Below are positions 1-15,701 of a DNA stretch of 64,000 nucleotides, piece by piece. Position numbers and translations under genes: made by a program. The notes below the pieces were generated by a model. It saw nothing but the letters and a program-made list of their open reading frames with translations. It did no database searches and had not been told where the DNA came from. Each line of letters begins with the position of its first letter. The first letter of the stretch is position 1. This stretch comes from Osedax frankpressi (taxonomy: Eukaryota > Annelida > Polychaeta > Sabellida > Siboglinidae): assembly GCA_964035775.1 (NCBI GenBank), contig OZ038314.1, forward strand, positions 13,972,682-14,036,681. The letters run 5' to 3'.

Positions 1-3000
1 CCCACTACTTACATTACTAACATACTTACATTACTTACAACTAGCACACCCACTACACCACTACTTACATTACTTACAACTAGCACACCCACTACACCAC
101 TACTTACATTACTTACAACTAGCACACCCACTACACCACTACTTACATTACTAACTTACAACTAGCACACCCACTACACCACTACTAACCCACTACACCA
201 CTACTTACATTACTTACAACTAGCACACCCACTACACCACTACTTACATTACTTACAACTAGCACACCCACTACACCACTACTTACATTACTTACAACTA
301 GCAAACCCACTACACCACTACTTACATTTACTTACAACTAGCACACCCACTACACCACTACTTACATTACTAACAACTAGCACACCCACTACACCACTAC
401 TTACATTACTAACTTACAACTAGCACACCCACTACACCACTACTTACATTACTTACAACTAGCACACCCACTACACCACTACTTACATTACTTACAACTA
501 GCACACCCACTACACCACTACTTACATTACTTAACTTACAACTAGCACACCCACTACACCACTACTTACATTACTTACAACTAGCACACCCACTACACCA
601 CTACTTACATTACTTACAACTAGCACACCCACTACACCACTACTTACATTACTTAACAACTAGCACACCCACTACACCACTACTTACATTACTACTTACA
701 ACTAGCACACCCACTACACCACTACTTACATTACTAACAACTAGCACACCCACTACACCACTACTTACATTACTAACTTACAACTAGCACACCCACTACA
801 CCACTACTTACATTACTAACAACTAGCACACCCACTACACCACTACTTACATTACTATCTTACAACTAGCACACCCACTACACCACTACTTACATTACTA
901 ACTTACAACTAGCACACCCACTACACCACTACTTACATTACTAACTTACAACTAGCACACCCACTACACCACTACTTACATTACTAACTTACAACTAGCA
1001 CACCCACTACACCACTACTTACATTACTTACAACTAGCACACCCACTACACCACTACTTACATTACTTACAACTAGCACACCCACTACACCACTACTTAC
1101 ATTACTTACAACTAGCACACCCACTACACCACTACTTACATTACTATCTTACAACTAGCACACCCACTACACCACTACTTACATTACTAACTTACAACTA
1201 GCACACCCACTACACCACTACTTACATTACTAACTTACAACTAGCACACCCACTACACCACTACTTACATTACTAACAACTAGCACACCCACTACACCAC
1301 TACTTACATTACTTACAACTAGCACACCCACTACACCACTACTTACATTACTTACAACTAGCACACCCACTACACCACTACTTACATTACTTACAACTAG
1401 CACACCCACTACACCACTACTTACATTACTTACAACTAGCACACCCACTACACCACTACTTACATTACTAACAACTAGCACACCCACTACACCACTACTT
1501 ACATTACTAACAACTAGCAAACCCACTACACCACTACTTACATTACTAACTTACAACTAGCACACCCACTACACCCCTACTTACATTACTAACAACTAGC
1601 AAACCCACTACACCACTACTTACATTACTAACTTACAACTAGCACACCCACTACACCACTACTTACATTACTAACAACTAGCACACCCACTACACCACTA
1701 CTTACATTACTTACAACTAGCACACCCACTACACCACTACTTACATTACTTACAACTAGCACACCCACTACACCCCTACTTACATTACTTACAACTAGCA
1801 CACCCACTACACCACTACTTACATTACTTACAACTAGCACACCCACTACACCACTACTTACATTACTTACAACTAGCACACCCACTACACCCCTACTTAC
1901 ATTACTAACAACTAGCAAACCCACTACACCACTACTTACATTACTAACTTACAACTAGCACACCCACTACACCCCTACTTACATTACTAACAACTAGCAA
2001 ACCCACTACACCACTACTTACATTACTAACTTACAACTAGCACACCCACTACACCACTACTTACATTACTAACAACTAGCACACCCACTACACCCCTACT
2101 TACATTACTTACAACTAGCAAACCCACTACACCCCTACTTACATTACTAACAACTAGCACACCCACTACACCCCTACTTACATTACTTACAACTAGCAAA
2201 CCCACTACACCACTACTTACATTACTAACAACTAGCACACCCACTACACCACTACTTACATTACTTACAACTAGCACACCCACTACACCACTACTTACAT
2301 TACTTACAACTAGCACACCCACTACACCACTACTTACATTACTTACAACTAGCACACCCACTACACCACTACTTACATTACTTACAACTAGCACACCCAC
2401 TACACCACTACTTACATTACTAACTTACAACTAGCACACCCACTACACCACTACTTACATTACTTACAACTAGCACACCCACTACACCACTACTTACATT
2501 ACTTACAACTAGCACACCCACTACACCACTACTTACATTACTAACTTACAACTAGCACACCCACTACACCACTACTTACATTACTTACAACTAGCACACC
2601 CACTACACCACTACTTACATTACTTACAACTAGCACACCCACTACACCACTACTTACATTACTAACTTACAACTAGCACACCCACTACACCACTACTTAC
2701 ATTACTTACAACTAGCACACCCACTACACCACTACTTACATTACTTACAACTAGCACACCCACTACACCACTACTTACATTACTAACTACAACTAGCACA
2801 CCCACTACACCACTACTTACATTACTAACTTACAACTAGCACACCCACTACACCACTACTTACATTACTAACAACTAGCACACCCACTACACCACTACTT
2901 ACATTACTTACAACTAGCACACCCACTACACCACTACTTACATTACTAACTTACAACTAGCACACCCACTACACCACTACTTACATTACTAACTTACAAC

Positions 3001-6000
3001 TAGCAAACCCACTACACCACTACTTACATTACTTACAACTAGCACACCCACTACACCCCTACTTACATTACTAACTTACAACTAGCACACCCACTACACC
3101 ACTACTTACATTACTTACAACTAGCACACCCACTACACCACTACTTACATTACTTACAACTAGCACACCCACTACACCACTACTTACATTACTTACAACT
3201 AGCACACCCACTACACCACTACTTACATTACTTACAACTAGCACACCCACTACACCACTACTTACATTACTTATAACTAGTACACCCACTACACCACTAC
3301 TTACATTACTAACAACTAGCACACCCACTACACCACTACTTACATTACTTACAACTAGCAAACCCACTACACCACTACTTACATTACTTACAACTAGCAC
3401 ACCCACTAAACCACTACTTACATTACTTACAACTAGCACACCCACTACACCACTACTTACATTACTTACAACTAGCACACCCACTACACCACTACTTACA
3501 TTACTTACAACTAGCACACCCACTACACCACTACTTACATTACTAACTTACAACTAGCACACCCACTACACCACTACTTACATTACTAACAACTAGCACA
3601 CCCACTACACCACTACTTACATTACTTACAACTAGCAAACCCACTACACCACTACTTACATTACTAACAACTAGCACACCCACTACACCACTACTTACAT
3701 TACTAACTTACAACTAGCACACCCACTACACCACTACTTAAATTACTAACAACTAGCACACCCACTACACCACTACTTACATTACTAACTTACAACTAGC
3801 AAACCCACTACACCACTACTTACATTACTAACAACTAGCACACCCACTACACCACTACTTACATTACTAACTTACAACTAGCAAACCCACTACACCACTA
3901 CTTACATTACTTACAACTAGCACACCCACTACACCACTACTTACATTACTATCTTACAACTAGCACACCCACTACACCACTACTTACATTACTTACAACT
4001 AGCACACCCACTACACCACTACTTACATTACTTACAACTAGCACACCCACTACACCACTACTTACATTACTTACAACTAGCACACCCACTACACCCCTAC
4101 TTACATTACTTACAACTAGCACACCCACTACACCACTACTTACATTACTAACTTACAACTAGCAAACCCACTACACCACTACTTACATTACTAACAACTA
4201 GCACACCCACTACACCACTACTTACATTACTAACTTACAACTAGCAAACCCACTACACCACTACTTACATTACTTACAACTAGCACACCCACTACACCAC
4301 TACTTACATTACTTACAACTAGCACACCCACTACACCACTACTTACATTACTTACAACTAGCACACCCACTACACCACTACTTACATTACTTACAACTAG
4401 CACACCCACTACACCACTACTTACATTACTAACTTACAACTAGCACACCCACTACACCCCTACTTACATTACTTACAACTAGCACACCCACTACACCACT
4501 ACTTACATTACTTACAACTAGCACACCCACTACACCACTACTTACATTACTAACTTACAACTAGCACACCCACTACACCACTACTTACATTACTTACAAC
4601 TAGCACACCCACTACACCACTACTTACATTACTTACAACTAGCACACCCACTACACCACTACTTACATTACTAACAACTAGCACACCCACTACACCACTA
4701 CTTACATTACTTACAACTAGCACACCCACTACACCACTACTTACATTACTTACAACTAGCACACCCACTACACCACTACTTACATTACTTACAACTAGCA
4801 CACCCACTACACCACTACTTACATTACTAACAACTAGCACACCCACTACACCACTACTTACATTACTTACAACTAGCACACCCACTACACCACTACTTAC
4901 ATTACTAACTTACAACTAGCAAACCCACTACACCACTACTTACATTACTAACAACTAGCACACCCACTACACCACTACTTACATTACTAACTTACAACTA
5001 GCACACCCACTACACCACTACTTACATTACTATCTTACAACTAGCAAACCCACTACACCACTACTTACATTACTAACAACTAGCACACCCACTACACCAC
5101 TACTTACATTACTAACAACTAGCACACCCACTACACCACTACTTACATTACTAACTTACAACTAGCACACCCACTACACCACTACTTACATTACTAACTT
5201 ACAACTAGCACACCCACTACACCACTACTTACATTACTAACTTACAACTAGCACACCCACTACACCACTACTTACATTACTTACAACTAGCACACCCACT
5301 ACACCACTACTTACATTACTTACAACTAGCACACCCACTACACCACTACTTACATTACTAACTTACAACTAGCACACCCACTACACCACTACTTACATTA
5401 CTTACAACTAGCACACCCACTACACCCCTACTTACATTACTTACAACTAGCACACCCACTACACCACTACTTACATTACTAACTTACAACTAGCACACCC
5501 ACTACACCACTACTTACATTACTTACAACTAGCACACCCACTACACCACTACTTATATTACTTACAACTAGCACACCCACTACACCCCTACTTACATTAC
5601 TTACAACTAGCACACCCACTACACCCCTACTTACATTACTTACAACTAGCACACCCACTACACCACTACTTACATTACTTACAACTAGCACACCCACTAC
5701 ACCACTACTTACATTACTTACAACTAGCACACCCACTACACCACTACTTACATTACTAACAACTAGCACACCCACTACACCACTACTTACATTACTAACA
5801 ACTAGCACACCCACTACACCACTACTTACATTACTTACAACTAGCACACCCACTACACCACTACTTACATTACTAACTTACAACTAGCACACCCACTACA
5901 CCACTACTTACATTACTTACAACTAGCACACCCACTACACCACTACTTACATTACTTACAACTAGCACACCCACTACACCACTACTTACATTACTTACAA

Positions 6001-9000
6001 CTAGCACACCCACTACACCACTACTTACATTACTAACTTACAACTAGCACACCCACTACACCACTACTTACATTACTTACAACTAGCACACCCACTACAC
6101 CACTACTTACATTACTAACTTACAACTAGCACACCCACTACACCACTACTTACATTACTTACAACTAGCACACCCACTACACCACTACTTACATTACTTA
6201 CAACTAGCACACCCACTACACCCCTACTTACATTACTAACAACTAGCACACCCACTACACCACTACTTACATTACTTACAACTAGCACACCCACTACACC
6301 ACTACTTACATTACTTACAACTAGCACACCCACTACACCACTACTTACATTACTTACAACTAGCACACCCACTACACCACTACTTACATTACTTACAACT
6401 AGCACACCCACTACACCACTACTTACATTACTTACAACTAGCACACCCACTACACCACTACTTACATTACTTACAACTAGCAAACCCACTACACCACTAC
6501 TTACATTACTAACTTACAACTAGCACACCCACTACATCACTACTTACATTACTTACAACTAGCACACCCACTACACCACTACTTACATTACTTACAACTA
6601 GCACACCCACTACACCACTACTTACATTACTTACAACTAGCACACCCACTACACCACTACTTACATTACTAACAACTAGCACACCCACTACACCACTACT
6701 TACATTACTTACAACTAGCACACCCACTACACCACTACTTACATTACTAACAACTAGCACACCCACTACACCACTACTTACATTACTTACAACTAGCACA
6801 CCCACTACACCACTACTTACATTACTTACAACTAGCACACCCACTACACCACTACTTACATTACTAACAACTAGCACACCCACTACACCACTACTTACAT
6901 TACTTACAACTAGCACACCCACTACACCACTACTTACATTACTTACAACTAGCACACCCACTACACCACTACTTACATTACTAACTTACAACTAGCAAAC
7001 CCACTACACCACTACTTACATTACTAACAACTAGCACACCCACTACACCACTACTTACATTACTAACTTACAACTAGCACACCCACTACACCACTACTTA
7101 CATTACTATCTTACAACTAGCAAACCCACTACACCACTACTTACATTACTAACAACTAGCACACCCACTACACCACTACTTACATTACTAACAACTAGCA
7201 CACCCACTACACCACTACTTACATTACTAACTTACAACTAGCACACCCACTACACCACTACTTACATTACTAACTTACAACTAGCACACCCACTACACCA
7301 CTACTTACATTACTAACTTACAACTAGCACACCCACTACACCACTACTTACATTACTTACAACTAGCACACCCACTACACCACTACTTACATTACTTACA
7401 ACTAGCACACCCACTACACCACTACTTACATTACTAACTTACAACTAGCACACCCACTACACCACTACTTACATTACTTACAACTAGCACACCCACTACA
7501 CCCCTACTTACATTACTTACAACTAGCACACCCACTACACCACTACTTACATTACTAACTTACAACTAGCACACCCACTACACCACTACTTACATTACTT
7601 ACAACTAGCACACCCACTACACCACTACTTATATTACTTACAACTAGCACACCCACTACACCCCTACTTACATTACTTACAACTAGCACACCCACTACAC
7701 CCCTACTTACATTACTTACAACTAGCACACCCACTACACCACTACTTACATTACTTACAACTAGCACACCCACTACACCACTACTTACATTACTTACAAC
7801 TAGCACACCCACTACACCACTACTTACATTACTAACAACTAGCACACCCACTACACCACTACTTACATTACTAACAACTAGCACACCCACTACACCACTA
7901 CTTACATTACTTACAACTAGCACACCCACTACACCACTACTTACATTACTAACTTACAACTAGCACACCCACTACACCACTACTTACATTACTTACAACT
8001 AGCACACCCACTACACCACTACTTACATTACTTACAACTAGCACACCCACTACACCACTACTTACATTACTTACAACTAGCACACCCACTACACCACTAC
8101 TTACATTACTAACTTACAACTAGCACACCCACTACACCACTACTTACATTACTTACAACTAGCACACCCACTACACCACTACTTACATTACTAACTTACA
8201 ACTAGCACACCCACTACACCACTACTTACATTACTTACAACTAGCACACCCACTACACCACTACTTACATTACTTACAACTAGCACACCCACTACACCCC
8301 TACTTACATTACTAACAACTAGCACACCCACTACACCACTACTTACATTACTTACAACTAGCACACCCACTACACCACTACTTACATTACTTACAACTAG
8401 CACACCCACTACACCACTACTTACATTACTTACAACTAGCACACCCACTACACCACTACTTACATTACTTACAACTAGCACACCCACTACACCACTACTT
8501 ACATTACTTACAACTAGCACACCCACTACACCACTACTTACATTACTTACAACTAGCAAACCCACTACACCACTACTTACATTACTAACTTACAACTAGC
8601 ACACCCACTACATCACTACTTACATTACTTACAACTAGCACACCCACTACACCACTACTTACATTACTTACAACTAGCACACCCACTACACCACTACTTA
8701 CATTACTTACAACTAGCACACCCACTACACCACTACTTACATTACTAACAACTAGCACACCCACTACACCACTACTTACATTACTTACAACTAGCACACC
8801 CACTACACCACTACTTACATTACTAACAACTAGCACACCCACTACACCACTACTTACATTACTTACAACTAGCACACCCACTACACCACTACTTACATTA
8901 CTTACAACTAGCACACCCACTACACCACTACTTACATTACTAACAACTAGCACACCCACTACACCACTACTTACATTACTTACAACTAGCACACCCACTA

Positions 9001-11160
9001 CACCACTACTTACATTACTAACAACTAGCAAACCCACTACACCACTACTTACATTACTTACAACTAGCACACCCACTACACCACTACTTACATTACTTAC
9101 AACTAGCACACCCACTACACCACTACTTACATTACTTACAACTAGCACACCCACTACACCACTACTTACATTACTTACAACTAGCACACCCACTACACCA
9201 CTACTTATATTACTTACAACTAGCACACCCACTACACCACTATTTACATTACTAACTTACAACTAGCACACCCACTACACCACTACTTACATTACTTACA
9301 ACTAGCACACCCACTACACCACTACTTACATTACTTACAACTAGCACACCCACTACACCACTACTTACATTACTTACAACTAGCACACCCACTACACCAC
9401 TACTTACATTACTTACAACTAGCATACCCACTACACCACTACTTACATTACTTACAACTAGCACACCCACTACACCACTACTTACATTACTTACAACTAG
9501 CACACCCACTACACCACTACTTATATTACTTACAACTAGCACACCCACTACACCACTACTTACATTACTAACTTACAACTAGCACACCCACTACACCCCT
9601 ACTTACATTACTTACAACTAGCACACCCACTACACCACTACTTACATTACTTACAACTAGCACACCCACTACACCACTACTTACATTACTTACAACTAGC
9701 ACACCCACTACACCACTACTTACATTACTTACAACTAGCACACCCACTACACCACTACTTACATTACTAACAACTAGCAAACCCACTACACCACTACTTA
9801 CATTACTTACAACTAGCACACCCACTACACCACTACTTACATTACTTACAACTAGCACACCCACTACACCACTACTTACATTACTTACAACTAGCACACC
9901 CACTACACCACTACTTACATTACTTACAACTAGCACACCCACTACACCACTACTTATATTACTTACAACTAGCACACCCACTACACCACTATTTACATTA
10001 CTAACTTACAACTAGCACACCCACTACACCACTACTTACATTACTTACAACTAGCACACCCACTACACCACTACTTATATTACTTACAACTAGCACACCC
10101 ACTACACCACTACTTACATTACTAACTTACAACTAGCACACCCACTACACCCCTACTTACATTACTTACAACTAGCACACCCACTACACCACTACTTACA
10201 TTACTTACAACTAGCACACCCACTACACCACTACTTACATTACTTACAACTAGCACACCCACTACACCACTACTTACATTACTTACAACTAGCACACCCA
10301 CTACACCACTACTTACATTACTAACAACTAGCACACCCACTACACCACTACTTACATTACTTACAACTAGCACACCCACTACACCACTACTTACATTACT
10401 TACAACTAGCACACCCACTACACCACTACTTATATTACTTACAACTAGCACACCCACTACACCACTACTTACATTACTATATTACAACTAGCACACCCAC
10501 TACACCACTACTTACATTACTTACAACTAGCACACCCACTACACCACTACTTATATTACTTACAACTAGCACACCCACTACACCACTATTTACATTACTA
10601 ACTTACAACTAGCACACCCACTACACCACTACTTACATTACTTACAACTAGCACACCCACTACACCACTACTTATATTACTTACAACTAGCACACCCACT
10701 ACACCACTACTTACATTACTAACTTACAACTAGCACACCCACTACACCCCTACTTACATTACTTACAACTAGCACACCCACTACACCACTACTTACATTA
10801 CTTACAACTAGCACACCCACTACACCACTACTTACATTACTAACAACTAGCACACCCACTACACCCCTACTTACATTACTTACAACTAGCACACCCATTA
10901 CACCACTACTTACATTACTTACAACTAGCACACCCACTACACCACTACTTACATTACTATCTTACAACTAGCACACCCACTACACCACTACTTACATTAC
11001 TTACAACTAGCACACCCACTACACCACTACTTACATTACTTACAACTAGCACACCCACTACACCACTACTTACATTACTTACAACTAGCACACCCACTAC
11101 ACCACTACTTACATTACTAACAACTAGCACACCCACTACACCACTACTTACATTACTATA
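1..11160. repeat. 39-bp tandem satellite array, probably intronic
   Basis: The whole stretch is head-to-tail copies of a 39-bp unit containing TACTTACATTA, an AACTAGC core and ACCCACTACACC; for example one unit starts at 1311. Roughly 280 copies are present. The plus strand is nearly free of G: the only regular G lies in CTAGC. Two common variants occur, one with TACTAAC in place of TACTTAC (same length) and one with an extra four bases (TACTAACTTAC, 43 bp). Sporadic changes include CACACC to CAAACC and CACCAC to CACCCC. Because 39 is a multiple of three, the minus strand stays open over long runs and the 43-bp units reset the frame; those open frames are not genes. The array is unbroken from the left window edge and stops about 15 bases before the first visible exon of the dynein gene, so it is most simply a satellite filling an intron of that gene. 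Confidence 0.97.
4900..9035. repeat. 2,076-bp higher-order duplication inside the 39-bp array
   Basis: The order of unit variants from about 4,900 to 6,960 recurs from about 6,976 to 9,035 with a constant offset of 2,076 bp. Landmarks are the rare TATCTTACAACTAGCAAACC junction at 5031 and 7107, and the 43-bp units at 5468/7544 and 6104/8180. The second copy has drifted near its end. A shorter motif, a TATTTACATTA unit preceded by a CTTATATTA unit, recurs near 9241, 9990 and 10587, showing further local rearrangement. This is the pattern expected from unequal exchange in a satellite. An assembly artefact cannot be excluded from sequence alone. Confidence 0.85.
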
Positions 11161-11174
11161 TTACACCCACTCAG
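11115..11174 (+). promoter_or_regulatory. DNAH1: Branch point and 3' splice site formed by the end of the satellite
   Basis: The last full repeat supplies TACTAAC (11115-11121), identical to the optimal branch-point sequence, and the acceptor AG at 11173-11174 follows 50-odd bases later with a C/T/A tract between. The frame entering exon 1 at 11175 fits. One AG lies nearer (CTAG at 11124-11127), but it is only about 7 nt from the branch A, normally too close to be used. That the satellite itself provides the branch point is an inference. Confidence 0.5.
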
Positions 11175-14100
11175 CACAAATCGTAATGGAGTATACGGGT
11201 CTCAGTTTTGGATCCCTCGCATTCGCATGCAATTCATTGCCGAGGACCCATTGTTGTACGGGCGTCGTCTGCTCGAAGCTTACGATGAAAGGAAATACAC
11301 TGAGGCTCTACTGCGTTATAATCTGTTAGCACAAAATGCACTTGCACTTACATTTCAACTTCTGAAATCTCTCAACTCTGTAACCTCCAACACAACTCTC
11401 TCTTTCACTATATCCTTGAACTCTCTATCAACTTTCTCCTTTTCTTCAACCTCCTTACATCCTTATCTACCCTAGCTCCTTACCCACCTCACTACCCTCA
11501 TATTACCTCATTCTCCTCACCTCCCTTACCTCCTTACCCATCTCACTTCCATCACCTCATTAACTATATCACCCTCGTCGTTTCTCTAACCTCTTTACCT
11601 ACCTACCTGTCTCACCTATCTCACATCTCTCATCTCTTTCTAATTTCCCACATAACCTTGCTCTCCTTCACCTATCACACCTAAGCCACACCTCGAACTT
11701 CCCTTATTTCCTTCATTTTGCTAAACTATGTGTCCTCCCTCATCAGCCTCACTTATCTAACCCTGAACCTTGCTAACCTCATATATTTATGTACTTCAGT
11801 TACATTGATTGTATGCCGATGGAAGGTATCAGCGAATTGGACAGCACTTCGATGAAGCGAATCATACAGTGGGCTAAGGAAGTGCCAAATCTAGCCAAAC
11901 AAAAAGGGTCAGAGTTCAAATTTAGTTTTTATTTTATATAAAATTAGGTTACATTCTCTTTGAATTTTTCATTTCTCTTTTGAATTGTTCATTTCTCTTT
12001 TGAATTGTTCATTTCTCTTTTGAATTCATTTAATTTGATTTTATAGAAATATAAGTAATTTTATTTTAAATGCAGTTAAGTTTTTATTATGAATTATGAT
12101 TCGTCGCGTTGTTAAAACCCATTGATTTTTCTACCAAACTGCAGACGCCGCCTCGAGGATTTCATCCAGCAGCTCGAAAAGGAAGTGAATATCGAGTTCT
12201 GCCGTTCGATGAACCGTATCGTCTTCGACACCCTGGTGAAGAAAAACCCTAAGACCTATGCATTTGTGACGTTACCCCGTGAGCCTACGAAACATTACGC
12301 GGAGAGCATCAGCGAAGCGGATCGCAATGCGATCTACGTAAACTTGCCGAGACTCGACGAACCCATTACAGTAAAGAAAGGTTGCCGGATCATTTCCACA
12401 CCTCTCCGTGCTATTACGTGATATTCCCATGTTCTTCTAATGTTAAATATTGTAGATTTATAGATTGAATTGCATTTAGATTCTATTGAATTGATTGTAA
12501 TATATTCCCTTTACTGAGTACACTTTTTCCTCAATGCCAGGATGCAGTAGCGACGTTCCTTTCTATCCGTTTGACGAACAGTATGACTCGTTTGCTTTCA
12601 ACTCATTGCTGACCAAGGAAGAAGCAATCGACGCAGTTTCACGAGTGAGAACTGAATGTAATAAGGTTAAAGATTTCTTTTGAATCTCACGACAATTGTC
12701 TATAATATATTTATTGTATAGTTTTCTAGAATTAATACTCTGTTTTAATCTATGATTTTAATCTTTGTCCTTTATTCTTATCTAATTCTATCCTTATTTA
12801 GATATACTATGTTGATTAATAATTAATAATAATTGTAATAAATTGTATAAACATGCGAGCAAGTCAAACAAATCCATTGCGACTTAACACCTTAGGTAGC
12901 AGGTATGTCGTTGTTCCATGTACCAACGACGAAACATATGAAACTAGACGAATTTGAACAAGCCCAAGCACAAGCGACATCTCAGGTTTACATTGAAAGC
13001 GATTTATACTTTGAAACTAATCTCTTTTTCAAGTTACACCATATCCTAAATTTCGCATGAAAATATTCAGATCAAAATAGATCTAGATATGTGAAATCGT
13101 TGAATACTTTATGTGCGCACAGGTGTCTCTTTTCCTGAAAGACGGTTGGATCACAATACTACGTACATCTATTCGATCTGCTCTGCGAGAGGTCAGCAAA
13201 GGATGGTTCAACATCCGGGAAACAAACTGGGAAGTGTACCAAATTAGCAAAATGAAAAAGATTATGGAAATGGTGAAATTTAATATGCAGGTTAACGCGC
13301 AGTAGACAAACTTTACGATGAAATATTGATTTACACGAATGAATATAAAAAGATAATAACGTGCGACGCACATTATTATCTTTTACATTACCCCTAATAC
13401 ATTACCAAATTGTCTGACATTTTTTTGTAGAGTATTATTATATAACTCTATAAGATGCAACTAGTTTTAATCAGATTTATCAAAATAGGCATAACAATCA
13501 TCACCCTTAACGCGCATGGTATTAATTATAAACATCTGATTCTTTAAAATGGAAACAGGATTCTTTGAGATTCTTAGTTCAGGATTCCCTTGTAAACTTC
13601 ACTCAAATGTTGGTGGATGCATCACAATCTACGTTTAATTGTGATCCTAATATGGAATGGGGTGATAATGCTGTTAAGAGTATTTATTTGTTAGTATTCC
13701 TACCGATATTTATGGATCTCTCATATTTTCTTAAATACGATATTAGCAATTAATTAATATTGATTTAAAAAAAATGTTAAATTGAATCTAATAATTTTGA
13801 ATTATATTTCATTTGAAGAATTACAAACCCTGATTTTGTAGGCCGAAGCGCAATGCTTTATTCCACATAGAGTTAATGATGGACGCCCTCGGAGTACACT
13901 ATAATACCAACCTAAACAACTACGAAACTGTACTATTGGCCCTGTTCGATAAAGGCATCCAATCAACGCAGAACATTCCCCAACTCGAAAAGGTTTTACT
14001 GCGAATCAAAGATTGATTCGATAATAAAATGATTTCATTCGCATTCGTGGGGTTATTTAATCCGGTTAATTACGGTCGTCGCGGTTCCAATGTACCATCG

Positions 14101-14648
14101 AATTACTCACGATTCACAGCACATCATGGAGGACATCTTCTTCTCGGGTACTCCGTTGCTAGAGTCTGTGGGCGAATACGAGCCTCAGGTCGTCGAACTT
14201 CGCGAAGTCATCTCCCACGCCATTAAGAAGTCGCTGGTACCATTGATCGCTTACTCGCGTCTTTACAAGCGCTACCTGGAGCTGCAGAACCTCAACATCC
14301 CCGATTACGTACGGTTGGTCATAGATTTACTTATTTTCTTAGTTAAAGTTAGGTAAATATTGAATAATAATTATTCCAATGAATTACAAATAGGCTAGGT
14401 AGCGAATTGTTTAAATTATATATTACGAGAGTTTTGACTTTGAATCAAAATGACGTGTTTTTATTGTATTGTATAATTAACAAATCTTCATAGATGTTAT
14501 GAAGCAGAAAAGCACTCAGCAGAAGAAGTTAAACAAGAAGTAGAGAAACATCTTGAAAGAAAAAATATAATTGAGGTAGTTTATTATTGTAAACAAATTA
14601 TTATTCTAAAATATCAATTTTAGATTCTAATGAATAATTATTATAATG

Positions 14649-14695
<47 letters not shown>

Positions 14696-15620
14696 TTGAG
14701 GTATTTTCAGAATGAACTGCCAACTTCCATTGTGATTGGCCCATTTTTTGTAAATACGGACGGTGTTCGCACTAACCTCGCGAAGAAATGTAAAGCATTA
14801 AGTAATGCAGTTCTTGAACTGCTGGCAACCCAACTCAGGAAACAAGCTGATGATGTTAGAGATTATCATTTCTTATATACATTATTGATTATCATTATCA
14901 TTTCTTATATACATTATTAATTATCACCGATACATAGGCCTGTGAGATGTTCAAATCAATTTCACGTAAACTTGGAGACAAGGCAAATTGCATTGAAGAA
15001 CTATCGGAGATGCGCGAATGGTGTAAAACTATTCCAGATATTATTGCAGAACATTCAGTTAGTTTATTAAAGAATATAAAACATAACTACTTTTCTGTAA
15101 TGTACATATTGGAAGATTTTTAAGGTTGAATACATTCAAGTATAGAATATAATATTTACATCACGATATATCGTATTTTCAACTTATAGTATGTATTTAA
15201 TGTGCAGGAATTAATTGATAAAGCAATGACTGATTATGAACTGATTGAAGAATTTTATTACAATTTATCTCAGGATGACTTCTCGGCTAAGTTTGTATTA
15301 GTGATTAAAATATAATCATAGTTGTATATAATATATAATTATGTATATTATATTTTGTAATTCAATGTATCTCGTGTTGAATTTATTTTCTCCAATCATT
15401 ACCAAGTCAACACTTTTTTTATTTCTCAGATGGACAGCAGTCGGCTGGCCTCATAAAATCGAAATGCAAATGGAAGCCACTATGCAAACCCTGGACGAAG
15501 ATGAAGAGAGGTTCCACAGACTGCAATTACAGGATCAAGCTAACTTTAATGATCGACTGGATACACTAAGTGTTAGTTTTTATTTTATTTCACACCCACC
15601 CTCCTCTCTTTGTCTCTCTG

Positions 15621-15701
<81 letters not shown>

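Larger units (their letters stand above)
11175..14854 (+). other. DNAH1: DNAH1 tail region, exons 1-11
   Basis: Exons: 11175-11324, 11800-11907, 12145-12380, 12541-12665, 12896-12985, 13123-13290, 13559-13689, 13842-13992, 14120-14313, 14494-14575, 14711-14854. These encode the N-terminal tail, which in dyneins docks the motor on its intermediate and light chains. Recognisable pieces are [44 protein letters not shown] and [13 protein letters not shown]; the last two match human DNAH1 closely. Exon 1 begins with one base of a split codon after the acceptor CCCACTCAG, directly against the satellite. The intron at 11325-11799 is strikingly C/T-rich but otherwise without signal. The intron at 11908-12144 carries a 20-bp repeat (11961-12026) and the intron at 14576-14710 a TA run (14653-14690). 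Confidence 0.9.

Noticed and set aside
1230-10937. Many long minus-strand open frames of a 13-residue repeat (GVLVVSNVSSGVV type), up to 215 residues
   Set aside because: They follow from a 39-bp (13-codon) repeat lacking stops in one frame. They end wherever a 43-bp unit shifts the frame, differ in number between duplicated blocks, and have no unique sequence, promoter or splice context.
1-11160. CRISPR-like array
   Set aside because: There are no unique spacers; unit follows unit directly and the setting is a eukaryotic gene.
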